Positions 1-7,632 of a stretch of DNA of 16,880 bases are shown here, one piece after another. The translations under genes were made by a program, and so were the position numbers. The notes under the pieces are model-generated. The model ran no database searches, was not told the DNA's origin, and was given only the letters and a program-made list of their open reading frames with translations. Where the stretch lies: assembly GCA_964526635.1 (NCBI GenBank), contig CAZGLR010000072.1, forward strand, positions 1-16,880, given 5' to 3'. How positions within the stretch are numbered: position 1 is the stretch's first letter; the number at the start of each line of letters is the position of its first letter. The DNA is from CAZGLR01 sp964526635 (GTDB taxonomy: Bacteria; Zixibacteria; MSB-5A5; GN15; JAAZOE01).

Positions 1-420
1 AATCGTCTCAGGCCCGCCGGTCGAAATCAGCGTTCGCGAGACAGGATCATACTGATATACCGCTCCCCATGCGTCGGTCAGATAGGAGCCGTCGGTCGTA
101 TCGATATAGGGGCCATTCCAGCCGCGCCCGGTCAATTTGTCATACGGGCTGATACCACCCGGTTTCACCGCCAGATCGGATAGCGCAGCCGGCAGTATTC
201 CGGTATCGCCCTCGTACCCGACATCAACATATGCACCGCCGGCGACAACCGCGGGGTTGCCCACGATCGCGTTTTTAATCATGCTCATCTCGGCCCGAGT
301 TGCCTCGATCTTTGAATCCTGCATGATTGCCCCCATACGCGGCACCGCCACCGCCGCCAGAATTCCAAGTACCACGATGATCAGGGTCAGTTCGATCAGG
401 GTAAATCCCGATTGTCGCAT
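1..420 (-). CDS. GspG-like type II secretion / type IV pilus pseudopilin (3' end outside window)
   Basis: The 140 codons visible begin MRQSG and continue FTLIELTLIIVVLGILAA. This is a class III prepilin signal: prepilin peptidase would cut after Gly5, leaving Phe+1 and Glu+5, followed by a hydrophobic helix to about residue 28. The later segment GRGWNGPYIDTTDGSYLTDAWG resembles the GspG C-terminal W-GPY...DpWG...Y pattern, so a GspG-type pseudopilin of the periplasmic pseudopilus is likely. It follows the neighbouring pilin gene by about 15 bp on the same strand. An in-frame ATG at 429 would add three residues (MAP), and neither start has a good Shine-Dalgarno. No stop is reached, so the C-terminus lies beyond the left edge. 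The family is well supported; the exact subunit (GspG or another minor pseudopilin) is inferred. Confidence 0.85.
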   Translation of the reverse strand, partial: MRQSGFTLIELTLIIVVLGILAAVAVPRMGAIMQDSKIEATRAEMSMIKNAIVGNPAVVAGGAYVDVGYEGDTGILPAALSDLAVKPGGISPYDKLTGRGWNGPYIDTTDGSYLTDAWGAVYQYDPVSRTLISTGGPETI

Positions 421-435
421 AGGAGCCATTTGTCT

Positions 436-858
436 TTACCAGTTGTTCTCGTTGAGAACCGATGTGTTTGGCCAGATTTGCCCGGAGATGGTGTCATAGG
501 CCCATCCGCCCCGAGCACCCACGGTCGTACCTTTGGTCGTACCGATGACGATACTGTCGGGTGCCGCGTCGTCGGGACAAAACGGATTTTTAGGAATCTC
601 GAATTCCATCACCGAACCAACCGCTGCTATGCTGTCGTACGGGGGCCAGTCGGCGTTACCGGTGCGAACAGCCTGGTTGGCATAGTAGATGGTTATGCCG
701 GAACGAAGCGCACCGAGAGCGCTGCGACAGGCGGCTTCCTTGGCATCGGCTGACATATCCTGATATTTGGGGATTGCGATGGCCGCAAGTATACCAAGAA
801 TGACAATGATTATAACCAGTTCAATCAGAGTGAAACCGGCATTTTGGGACAATTTCAT
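436..858 (-). CDS. Type IV pilin / pseudopilin (PilA- or MshA-like)
   Basis: This 140-residue protein starts MKLSQNAG and continues FTLIELVIIIVILGILAAIAIPKYQD. It has a prepilin cleavage site after Gly8, Glu+5, and a hydrophobic assembly helix at about residues 9-30. The body (ADAKEAACRSALGALRSGI, then a late GGWAYDTISGQIWPNTS) resembles MSHA-type pilins, which end in a similar W-Y...G-I-x-N-T segment. Two cysteines (about residues 44 and 94) could form a disulfide. It lies between the GspF gene and the second pseudopilin gene. It has a strong Shine-Dalgarno, GGAGG, upstream of the ATG, but that site is part of an inverted repeat with the upstream spacer (see the stem-loop at 860-927). It is probably the major fibre subunit or a pseudopilin; which one cannot be decided here. 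Confidence 0.88.
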   Translation of the reverse strand: MKLSQNAGFTLIELVIIIVILGILAAIAIPKYQDMSADAKEAACRSALGALRSGITIYYANQAVRTGNADWPPYDSIAAVGSVMEFEIPKNPFCPDDAAPDSIVIGTTKGTTVGARGGWAYDTISGQIWPNTSVLNENNW

Positions 859-859
859 G

Positions 860-927
860 AAAAGGTCCTCCGAATGATAATTCTTTATCTATTTATCGGA
901 ATTGCGGAGGACGAATTTAGACCTTTT
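860..927 (-). promoter_or_regulatory. Inverted repeat covering the pilin ribosome binding site
   Basis: In the 68-bp spacer between the GspF stop and the pilin start, CGGAGGAC at 905-912 is the exact reverse complement of GTCCTCCG at 865-872 (8 bp, 32-nt loop). The second arm contains the pilin Shine-Dalgarno. A further 8-bp match pairs 860-867 with 920-927 (AAAAGGTC / GACCTTTT). The transcript could thus hide the pilin ribosome binding site, or carry a processing or stabilising hairpin that sets pilin level separately from the ATPase and platform. Function is inferred from sequence only. Confidence 0.5.
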
Positions 928-2141
928 TAGCGAAAAACGTGGATTAAGTTCCACATTGGCAAGAAGATAGCGAGTGCCAGACAGAGGACCATCGCCCCGA
1001 TAAAAACAATCAGAATTGGCTCCAGCATGGCCGTCAAGTGGCGCGTCCGATAGTCAAGTTCCATCTCGTAATGGGTGGCCAGCTCCTGCATGATAGATTC
1101 GATCGCACCGGACTCCAAACCAACGTCGAGCATCTCCAGGGCTATGTGCGGCATATACTTATAATCATCGCGCCGTTGCCCGATCTCGCGCCCCTGTTCG
1201 AAAGATGTCGCCATCGTCCTGATATCCGCAGCAATCGCGGTATTGCCGGCGGTGATTTTCAGGATATTCAGGCAGCTTATCATAGGGACTCCACTGCGAA
1301 ATAGAATCGTCAGCATCGAGGCGAAGCGGGCGATATGGGCTTTGATAATCAGGCTGCCGAACAATGGCACTCTCAGTATGGCTTTGTCCCATATTTTGCG
1401 TCCGCGGTCCGTGTTGATCAGGCGCAAAAACAGAATCGCCCCGATGATTGCGCCCAGCAGGATGAGATACCAGTACGATGAAAAAAAGCCGCTTATGGTC
1501 ATGACAATTTTGGTCGGCAGCGGGAGTCCGGCGTCGAACTTGCCGTAAAGCTTGGCAAACTGCGGAACCACGAATGACATGAGAATAAAAATGGCGACCG
1601 CCAGGGCCGAGATAACCATGACAGGATACCTGAACGCCGATTTTATCTGGCGGGAAAGAACCAATTCCTTTTCTATCAGGATCGAAAGCTGATCGAATAC
1701 CTGATCAAGGGTACCGGAGGCTTCACCGGCTGCAATGGAATTGACATAAATCGGCGGGAATTTTTTGGGAAAACGGGACAGGGCTGTCGACAGTGGTTGG
1801 CCGGCACGCAGATCAGATGAAATCGACTTGATTTCACTTTCAAAACCAAGTTCTTTGCTGCCGCGCTCAACAATACTCAAAGCCCGTAGCAGCGGAATAC
1901 CCGCCCGATGGAGCGTCTTCAAATTCTTTGTAAAGATAATCAGTTTTTCCCGATGCGCCGAGGTAATGCTGCCGAACAAACCGGAGAAGGTGAAACTGCC
2001 CTTCCGATTGGAAACTTTAATCGGGATGAGACCGCGATCAGAAATTGTCTCGAGCGCATGTTCCCGGGAATCGCTTTCTATTTCACCGCGAACCTGGGCT
2101 CCCTTGTGATCACGGGCAGTATATGTCCAGACCTGCCTCAT
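927..2141 (-). CDS. gspF: Type II secretion / type IV pilus inner-membrane platform protein (GspF/PilC family)
   Basis: The 404-residue protein has the normal length and layout of the family: a short N-terminal region and two T2SSF domains. The first is about residues 65-195 (FTKNLKTLHRAGIPLLRAL). The second is about 268-395 (ARFASMLTILFRSGVPMISCL). Membrane segments are visible at about 171-194, 222-241 and 372-396 (ILIVFIGAMVLCLALAIFLPMW). The platform sits in the inner membrane and links the cytoplasmic ATPase to pseudopilin assembly. Its ATG overlaps the stop of the ATPase gene by 4 bp (ATGA at 2138-2141), indicating translational coupling in one operon. From these genes alone a type II secretion system cannot be separated from a type IV pilus, so the symbol is the generic family name. 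Confidence 0.95.
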   Translation of the reverse strand: MRQVWTYTARDHKGAQVRGEIESDSREHALETISDRGLIPIKVSNRKGSFTFSGLFGSITSAHREKLIIFTKNLKTLHRAGIPLLRALSIVERGSKELGFESEIKSISSDLRAGQPLSTALSRFPKKFPPIYVNSIAAGEASGTLDQVFDQLSILIEKELVLSRQIKSAFRYPVMVISALAVAIFILMSFVVPQFAKLYGKFDAGLPLPTKIVMTISGFFSSYWYLILLGAIIGAILFLRLINTDRGRKIWDKAILRVPLFGSLIIKAHIARFASMLTILFRSGVPMISCLNILKITAGNTAIAADIRTMATSFEQGREIGQRRDDYKYMPHIALEMLDVGLESGAIESIMQELATHYEMELDYRTRHLTAMLEPILIVFIGAMVLCLALAIFLPMWNLIHVFR

Positions 2142-3898
2142 ACGCCGGCCACACCCGCCGTAACTTCGATCGGGGCCGGTTCCGGACTGCCGACCTTGAG
2201 AATTTCACTGACTGTGGTTTTTCCCTCAAGAGCCAGTTTGATGCCGGTCTCAAACAACGGTCTAAAGACATCGGCTGAGGCTTCACGACGCATCTCGGAT
2301 TCTGAAGCACCGCGCAGAATCATATCCCGCAGCATATCGGAAACCCGAACCAACTCAAAGACACCGGTCAGCCCGGCATAGCCGGTGTTGCGGCAATGAT
2401 GACAACCGGAGCCCTGATAAAAGGTCAGATTGTCATGATGCTGATTGGGAAGAATCTGATCCAATAATGCCGGCGGCAGCGCGGTCACTTCCTTGCATTC
2501 GGGGCAGATCGTCCGCACCAGGCGCTGGGCCAGGATACCCTCGAGGGCGGAAGAGATCATGTAACGCTCAATGCCCATGTCGATCAAGCGGGTGATAGTG
2601 GCGATCGAATCGTTGGTATGTATGGTCGAAAACACCAGGTGCCCGGTAAGTGAGGCACGGACAGCGATTGCCGCGGTCTCAGCGTCGCGGATTTCACCAA
2701 CCATGATAATATCCGGATTCTGGCGTAAAATCGACCGGAGAGCCCGAGCAAAAAGCAACCCAGCCTTTTCATTGATTTGAATCTGATTTATCAATGGAAG
2801 TGAGTATTCAACCGGGTCTTCAACGGTAACAATATTTTTTTCAATACTGTTTATTTCCTGCAGGGAGGCATACAGGGTCGAGGTTTTGCCGGAAGAGGTC
2901 GGCCCGGAAATAAGAATCAACCCCTCCGGTTTGGTTATCAGGCCGTGCCAGTGCCTGGCCATGAAATCGGGCATCCCGAGTTCGGGTAAACCGGCTTTCA
3001 GGTGTTTTTTGTCCAGGATACGAATCACGACTTTTTCGCCGTGAATAGTCGGCAGGGTGGACACACGCAGATCAATCGAACGATCTTCGACTTTTACCGC
3101 CATACGGCCATCCTGGGGCAGACGCTTCTCGGAGACATCCAGATCGGCGGCTATTTTTATACGCGATATGATTTCCGGCTGCAGCTTCTTGGGCGGGGCG
3201 GCCTCTTCACGCATGACTCCATTGACCCGGTAGCGCACCCGCAGCTGGTTTTCATCCGGCTCGAAATGGATATCCGAGGCATTGTCGCCTACAGCCCGCG
3301 TGATGATCAGGTTGACGATTTTGACGACTGTACTGTCGCCCTCAACAATCATTTCGGCGGTCGGGAGATTATCGATGGCGCTGGTATCCTCGGTATCATC
3401 ATCGAGCATCGTATTGACCGAGTCGGCTACCGAGTAATAGCGGTCGATAGCGGTACGGATTTCCTGTTTGCCGGCCACCGCGCGCTTAACGATGCATTTG
3501 GTCAAATATCGAATTTCATCAAGGGCAATGACATTCAGCGGATCCGACATTGCCACAACCAGGTTATTGGCCATCTTGAAAACCGGAAGCACATTGTGTT
3601 TCTTGGCGATGTCGACCGGGATAGTGGCAATAACAGAGGGATTGATAACAATAGATGAAAGATTAATACGGTTGATTTTTAGTCTTTCCGCAATGACTTC
3701 GACCAGTTGAACCTCATGGATAATACCGGACTCAATAAGAATATCGCCCAATTTTCGTCCGGTTTTTCGCTGGATGTCGAGACCGGTTTTTATTTGCTCT
3801 TGAGTGGCAAACCCTTTTTCTACTAAGAGTTCGCCGAGTTTTTTCGGATTTTCGGCGGCCATGGCAATCTCTGTTTTGGTTTTTAACTCTATCGGCAT
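2138..3898 (-). CDS. gspE: Type II secretion / type IV pilus assembly ATPase (GspE/PilB family)
   Basis: The 586-residue cytoplasmic ATPase would power pseudopilus or pilus extension. An N-terminal MshEN/GspE-N domain (about residues 19-160, beginning KKLGELLVEKGFATQEQI) precedes the AAA-like motor. Motor motifs are Walker A GPTSSGKT at 332-339, the Asp box VEDPVEY at 359-365, Walker B IIMVGEIRD at 397-405, and the His box FSTIHTND at 423-430. The tetracysteine zinc site is CPEC at 465-468 with CHHC at 499-502. All catalytic elements are intact. It is the first gene of a minus-strand operon with gspF and two pilin-like genes. The 3898 start has no clear Shine-Dalgarno. An in-frame ATG at 3862 (MAAENPKKLGELL) lies nearer the conserved domain and may be the true start. 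The zinc site and MshEN domain suit either GspE or PilB. Confidence 0.96.
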   Translation of the reverse strand: MPIELKTKTEIAMAAENPKKLGELLVEKGFATQEQIKTGLDIQRKTGRKLGDILIESGIIHEVQLVEVIAERLKINRINLSSIVINPSVIATIPVDIAKKHNVLPVFKMANNLVVAMSDPLNVIALDEIRYLTKCIVKRAVAGKQEIRTAIDRYYSVADSVNTMLDDDTEDTSAIDNLPTAEMIVEGDSTVVKIVNLIITRAVGDNASDIHFEPDENQLRVRYRVNGVMREEAAPPKKLQPEIISRIKIAADLDVSEKRLPQDGRMAVKVEDRSIDLRVSTLPTIHGEKVVIRILDKKHLKAGLPELGMPDFMARHWHGLITKPEGLILISGPTSSGKTSTLYASLQEINSIEKNIVTVEDPVEYSLPLINQIQINEKAGLLFARALRSILRQNPDIIMVGEIRDAETAAIAVRASLTGHLVFSTIHTNDSIATITRLIDMGIERYMISSALEGILAQRLVRTICPECKEVTALPPALLDQILPNQHHDNLTFYQGSGCHHCRNTGYAGLTGVFELVRVSDMLRDMILRGASESEMRREASADVFRPLFETGIKLALEGKTTVSEILKVGSPEPAPIEVTAGVAGV

Positions 3899-3971
3899 GC
3901 TGCCGATAGACTTGACAGAAGGGAACAGGCAAAAGGATGGTCAGGCTGCACTTGTATTTGTATAAGGCTAT

Positions 3972-5588
3972 ATGATAATGCCACTTCGATCAGACATCGG
4001 CCGCTGTTTACTATTATCCTTAATTATCCTGGCAACCATCGGGACCGGTCAGGCGTCCGATGGCGCGTCGGATGCTCCGATTATCGCTTCTGTAGAGATC
4101 ATCAATGAAAACGTCTTTGATACTGATGTAAAAGCCAATGACAATTTCCTGTTCCGGCTGGCCAATAATCTGCATATCGTGACACGTAAGTCAGTGATAA
4201 AAAGAGAGTTGCTCCTCGATGTCGGTGATCGGTACGATACCTCCCTGGCCAATGAATCGGTCCGTAACCTGCGCGGCAAGGACTTTCTCTTCAAGACTGA
4301 AATATTGCTCGATACGGCGTCGTCGGATCAAACCATTATGGTCGTGAGGACATCGGATAAATGGACGACCACCGGGGGATTATCCATCCATCGCAGCGGC
4401 GGCCGAACGGATCTGCAGTTTGGCGTCAAGGAAAGTAATTTTCTGGGCTATGGCGTCTTTATGTCGCATGATTATTTCATTCCCGAGGATGACCGCAGTT
4501 TTTATCAGGGAGAGATTCGGGACAGCCGGTTGCAGGGGCTCAATTTATCCGGCCAGGTTTTGTATTCAGACAGCCCGCAGAACGGCCTCTTTACGGCGAT
4601 TCTCTCGAAACCGTTTTATACCCTCATTCAGCCAATAGCCTGGTCGCTGTCCTATTTCCATACCAAGCGGAGGCTTGATTATTATAATTCAGACGGTGAG
4701 GTCTTTGCCCGTGATCGAATAAAATCGAAGGGCGGCGAACTTGCTGCCTTGCTGAAAACCGGTCCATCGCATCTTAAGTTTTATTATGGGATGAATGTCA
4801 GCTATCGCGATGCCCGGGCCGACAACCGTATATTCAATTCAGCCGACAGCGCGATTTCGGATTTTGTGCCGGTACCGCCAACTGATTCGCTGGTCACCAT
4901 GGTCGGTGCGTCTTTTCGCCTTCAGGAGATAAACTTTAATGCCTTTACCCGGCTAAATCGCTTTGAAAAGCCCGAAGACTATGATCTTGGCTTTGATATC
5001 GGCCTGGGCGCAGCAATCGGTCTGACCCGCGGGAAGCCCTCGTTTCAGGCGATTACCTATACACCGGTGTATCGCATGCGCCTGGGCAACGGCCTGTTAA
5101 TTGTTGGACTCGATGGTCAGGTATGGTTCTCTGAGGGGAAAACGTTGCGACGTTTTTTCCATGGCTTTGGCAGAGCGTATCTACGGTATCATCCCAATTT
5201 TACTTTTGTGATCAACGCCTCTTTTGTTTCGGATCTACTGCCGACCCAGTCGACGCAATTGTATCTGGATGAAGATACGGGAATTCGGGGCGTCAAGGCA
5301 TACCAGCAATCCGGGGAAGAACGGCTGATTATAAATCTGGAGAATCGCTTCTTTTCCGATTTGGAAATACTGACAATTGGTATAGGCGGGGTGGTCTTCG
5401 CCGATATAGGCAATATATGGTCCCGATCGGAGAGCTTTGATCTTGATCAAACTCTGATATCACTGGGCGCCGGATTACGATTCGGCATCAGTCGGAGCAC
5501 CCAGGCGGAGGTGATCAGGCTGGATGCTGCCTATACGCCGAAATTACAGGATTGGCAGATTTCGGCCGGCACCAGGCAGTATTTTTAG
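3972..5588 (+). CDS. Omp85/BamA-like outer-membrane beta-barrel with one POTRA-like domain
   Basis: The 538-residue protein has a signal peptide (hydrophobic core LLLSLIILATIGTG, cleavage near QA-S at about 28). A POTRA-like module follows at about residues 38-128 (ASVEIINENVFD, then VIKRELLLDVGDRYD and NLRGKDFLF). Next comes a barrel rich in alternating polar and hydrophobic residues, ending in ISAGTRQYF, with the terminal Phe typical of Bam-inserted barrels. The segment TGIRGVKAYQQSGEERLIIN at about 436-455 corresponds to the Omp85 loop-6 region, with IRGV in place of VRGF/Y. BamA has five POTRA domains and TamA three; this protein has room for one, so it is probably an accessory Omp85 protein rather than BamA itself. 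AAGG at 3964-3967 could serve an ATG at 3972 or 3978. It is divergent from the secretion operon, with only 73 bp between. Confidence 0.8.
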   Translation: MIMPLRSDIGRCLLLSLIILATIGTGQASDGASDAPIIASVEIINENVFDTDVKANDNFLFRLANNLHIVTRKSVIKRELLLDVGDRYDTSLANESVRNLRGKDFLFKTEILLDTASSDQTIMVVRTSDKWTTTGGLSIHRSGGRTDLQFGVKESNFLGYGVFMSHDYFIPEDDRSFYQGEIRDSRLQGLNLSGQVLYSDSPQNGLFTAILSKPFYTLIQPIAWSLSYFHTKRRLDYYNSDGEVFARDRIKSKGGELAALLKTGPSHLKFYYGMNVSYRDARADNRIFNSADSAISDFVPVPPTDSLVTMVGASFRLQEINFNAFTRLNRFEKPEDYDLGFDIGLGAAIGLTRGKPSFQAITYTPVYRMRLGNGLLIVGLDGQVWFSEGKTLRRFFHGFGRAYLRYHPNFTFVINASFVSDLLPTQSTQLYLDEDTGIRGVKAYQQSGEERLIINLENRFFSDLEILTIGIGGVVFADIGNIWSRSESFDLDQTLISLGAGLRFGISRSTQAEVIRLDAAYTPKLQDWQISAGTRQYF

Positions 5589-5595
5589 CATTATG

Positions 5596-5611
5596 TGGAA
5601 ATTATTTTGCT
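5596..5611 (+). promoter_or_regulatory. Possible sigma54 promoter of the dockerin metalloprotease gene
   Basis: TGG-AAA-TTATT-TTGCT keeps the invariant GG at 5597-5598 and GC at 5609-5610 with the required 10-bp spacing, placing the start near 5622 and about 100 nt ahead of the ATG at 5721. Two of the six -24 bases differ from TGGCAC. Unlike the two other candidates in this window it has no copy of the 24-bp upstream element, so it is weaker. A sigma70-like TTGACG at 5611-5616 with a poor -10 is an alternative. Confidence 0.3.
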
Positions 5612-5720
5612 TGACGTTACCCGAAACGTACGTAACTTATTAACAGGACTAGTACTTCATTTCCCCGCCGTCATTGGGATGAACAGACAAACGACCTCGA
5701 TAGACAGAAAGAATCTGCAT

Positions 5721-7400
5721 ATGGCACGATTGGTTTATATTGGGTTATGCCTCTGTGTTTTGATCGTGAGCGGGCCGAATGTCGCGGCCGAAGATATTGA
5801 CCGATCTTCACTTACTTTGATCGAGCAGGCGTATGCCGACGGCAAGATTAGTTATGCTGATAAGCTGATAAATCAGTTGACGGCGATTTTTGAACCATCA
5901 TCGCTGGCCGCCGATTATAAAACGACTGTATCACAACCGGTTAAGTCGGCAACGCCTATAATACTCGAGGTCTATGAAAACTGGGATGCCCTGAGTTCTG
6001 ACCAGCAAGCGATGGCAGCGGCGTTTCTGGGAAGGCCGGAGGCGGAAACCGCCCTGGAATCACCCGGTGGGTTCTTCAAAGTCCATTATAATAATGCCGG
6101 TCCCGAGATGGTGCCGCCTGAGGATCTCGATGGCGATTCTGTTCCGGATTATGTCGAGAGGATTGCGGCCTATGCTGACAGTTCGCTCAATCATTTTATC
6201 GGTACCCTCGGATATTTTCCACCGCCCATCGACGACTACGGGGATGGTAAATATGATATTTATCTGATTGCTATTCAGGGCTATGGCGCCACATTTCCGG
6301 AAGCGCCCGCCGACAGCGCCTGGAATGATTTCACCAGCTTTATCGGGATTCACCATAATTTCTACTGGGGGATTCCGCCCAACGATGATCCCGAGGGGGA
6401 CACTATCGGCGCCCAGAAGGTGACCTGCGCACACGAGCTGTACCATGCTATTCAATTGGCTTACGAGTATGATACCGCCAACCGCTGGTGGATGGAGATG
6501 GGCGCGACCTGGATGGAAGAAATAATCTTCCCCGAGGTCAACGATAATTACAATTACCTGCCATCATTTTCATCAGTACCGGAGCGCCGCCTGCAATACC
6601 CCGCCGGTTATCACATGTACGGCGGATTTATCTGGCCGGCCTTCCTGACGCAGCGATACGATATTGACATTCTCAAACGTGCCTGGGAGTATATTCGCTA
6701 CGAAACCACCATCCAGGGCGTCGAACTGGCGCTTGGTGATTATGAATCAAGTATAAAACACGAATTTGCGCTGTTTGCCGTCTGGAATTATTTCTGCGGT
6801 TCCAGAGCACTTCCTGCATACGGCTACATTGAGGCCGCTGATTATCCCGATTTTGATGTCGATTTTCAGTTCCCATCCTTCTATAGGGATTCCATAATTC
6901 CGCTCAATTCACCGGAGCAACTCGCCTGCAATTATCTTGAATTCGATGTGGACCCGTCGGAACGGGGACATGTTGAAGTCAGGCTGGATGGAGATCCTTT
7001 TGTTGAATGGGCGCTGAGTGTGATCGCTTTCGATGGTGTTGATTATTATACTCAGACCAAAATTGGTACGCTGGGGCAGCCGATTAAGATCAACCTTGAG
7101 GCTATTGAAGATTACGTCAAGGTCGCAGCGATTCCGACAGTCGTCTCCAAGGACCGGGAATCGTTTGTGTATTATCTGTCCAATAAGATGATACCGTATG
7201 GCGATGCGAATTACGATTTGAGTGTCAATGTTGGTGACGCCACCTACATCATAAACTACGTGTTCAAAGAGGGGCAGGCGCCGAAACCGTATCTCAGTTC
7301 CGCCGACGCCAATTGTGATGGTTCAGTCAATGTCGGGGATGCGGTGATGGTCATCAATTATGTGTTCAGCGGCGGCCCGGAGCCCTGCCTGCAGGAATAG
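5721..7400 (+). CDS. Secreted zinc metalloprotease (MXAN_6640-like) with two C-terminal dockerin-type repeats
   Basis: From the ATG at 5721 the product is 559 residues and begins with a signal peptide (MARLVYIGLCLCVLIVSG, cleavage near VAA-ED). The reading frame is open back to an ATG at 5595, but the added 42 residues would bury the signal peptide, so 5721 is preferred; GAAAGAA lies about 8 nt upstream. A calcium-loop-like DLDGDSVPDYVE occurs at about 136-147. HELYH at 238-242 is the zinc site, followed by RWWMEMGATWMEE at about 255-267, which offers a glutamate third ligand. Two DxNxDxxxxxxxD repeats (GDANYDLSVNVGDA at about 494, ADANCDGSVNVGDA at about 529) form a dockerin-like module. The protein is expected outside the cell, perhaps docked on a cohesin partner not seen here. 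Substrate unknown; protease activity is predicted from motifs. Confidence 0.85.
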   Translation: MARLVYIGLCLCVLIVSGPNVAAEDIDRSSLTLIEQAYADGKISYADKLINQLTAIFEPSSLAADYKTTVSQPVKSATPIILEVYENWDALSSDQQAMAAAFLGRPEAETALESPGGFFKVHYNNAGPEMVPPEDLDGDSVPDYVERIAAYADSSLNHFIGTLGYFPPPIDDYGDGKYDIYLIAIQGYGATFPEAPADSAWNDFTSFIGIHHNFYWGIPPNDDPEGDTIGAQKVTCAHELYHAIQLAYEYDTANRWWMEMGATWMEEIIFPEVNDNYNYLPSFSSVPERRLQYPAGYHMYGGFIWPAFLTQRYDIDILKRAWEYIRYETTIQGVELALGDYESSIKHEFALFAVWNYFCGSRALPAYGYIEAADYPDFDVDFQFPSFYRDSIIPLNSPEQLACNYLEFDVDPSERGHVEVRLDGDPFVEWALSVIAFDGVDYYTQTKIGTLGQPIKINLEAIEDYVKVAAIPTVVSKDRESFVYYLSNKMIPYGDANYDLSVNVGDATYIINYVFKEGQAPKPYLSSADANCDGSVNVGDAVMVINYVFSGGPEPCLQE

Positions 7401-7431
7401 TAAGCACTGCAAAGCATAATGCAAGCAGCTT

Positions 7432-7445
7432 CACATCTGAATGTG
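7432..7445 (+). other. Small hairpin downstream of the dockerin protease gene
   Basis: CACAT-CTGA-ATGTG forms a 5-bp stem with a 4-base loop 31 bases after the stop codon. There is no T-run after it, so it is a poor intrinsic terminator. The rest of 7401-7517 shows nothing recognisable. Confidence 0.25.
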
Positions 7446-7517
7446 TGGCACTTACAACTCGCTGGAAGATAATCATTATGTGCGTAAAACTGTGTGAAAT
7501 ATTTTGCACAGAAATCC

Positions 7518-7546
7518 TTGACATACTATTTGAATAATAGTATATA
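7518..7546 (+). promoter_or_regulatory. Strong sigma70-type promoter with a palindrome in its spacer
   Basis: TTGACA (7518-7523) and TATATA (7541-7546) are separated by exactly 17 bp, close to the housekeeping consensus, and drive the zinc-ribbon gene with a start near 7553. The spacer contains TACTATT (7524-7530), a 5-bp gap, and its inverse AATAGTA (7536-7542), which runs into the -10. A repressor bound there would block RNA polymerase. The promoter is well supported; the operator is an inference. Confidence 0.7.
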
Positions 7547-7569
7547 GGCCTTCGACGGATTGTTTTTTA

Positions 7570-7616
7570 CGCATCGTGCAGCACATTCTGCGATGTGATA
7601 CAAGGATGTAACATCG
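7570..7616 (+). promoter_or_regulatory. Structured 5' leader with two mutually exclusive hairpins
   Basis: The roughly 80-nt leader contains CATCG at 7572-7576, CGATGT at 7591-7596 and ACATCG at 7611-7616. The middle segment can pair with either flank. The first hairpin is extended by CAG/CTG (7579-7581 with 7588-7590) across a 2-nt bulge. The second ends 4 nt before the purine-rich ribosome binding site GAGAGGGG at 7621-7628. Competing pairings next to a ribosome binding site suggest translational control, for example by temperature or a bound protein. It does not match a riboswitch class I know. Confidence 0.4.
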
Positions 7617-7632
7617 GCCAGAGAGGGGTATC

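Noticed and set aside
3002..3658. 218-codon open frame on the plus strand
   Set aside because: It lies wholly antisense to the assembly ATPase gene, whose motifs are intact, and its translation has no recognisable domain; it is a shadow of the ATPase codons.
3912..3917. Perfect TTGACA as a -35 box for the Omp85-like gene
   Set aside because: No acceptable -10 lies 16-18 bp downstream (sequence there is around GGATGG).
5626..5633. ACGTACGT palindrome and nearby GTTAC/GTAAC inverted repeat as an operator
   Set aside because: Too short, with no second copy or promoter alignment in the window to support it.
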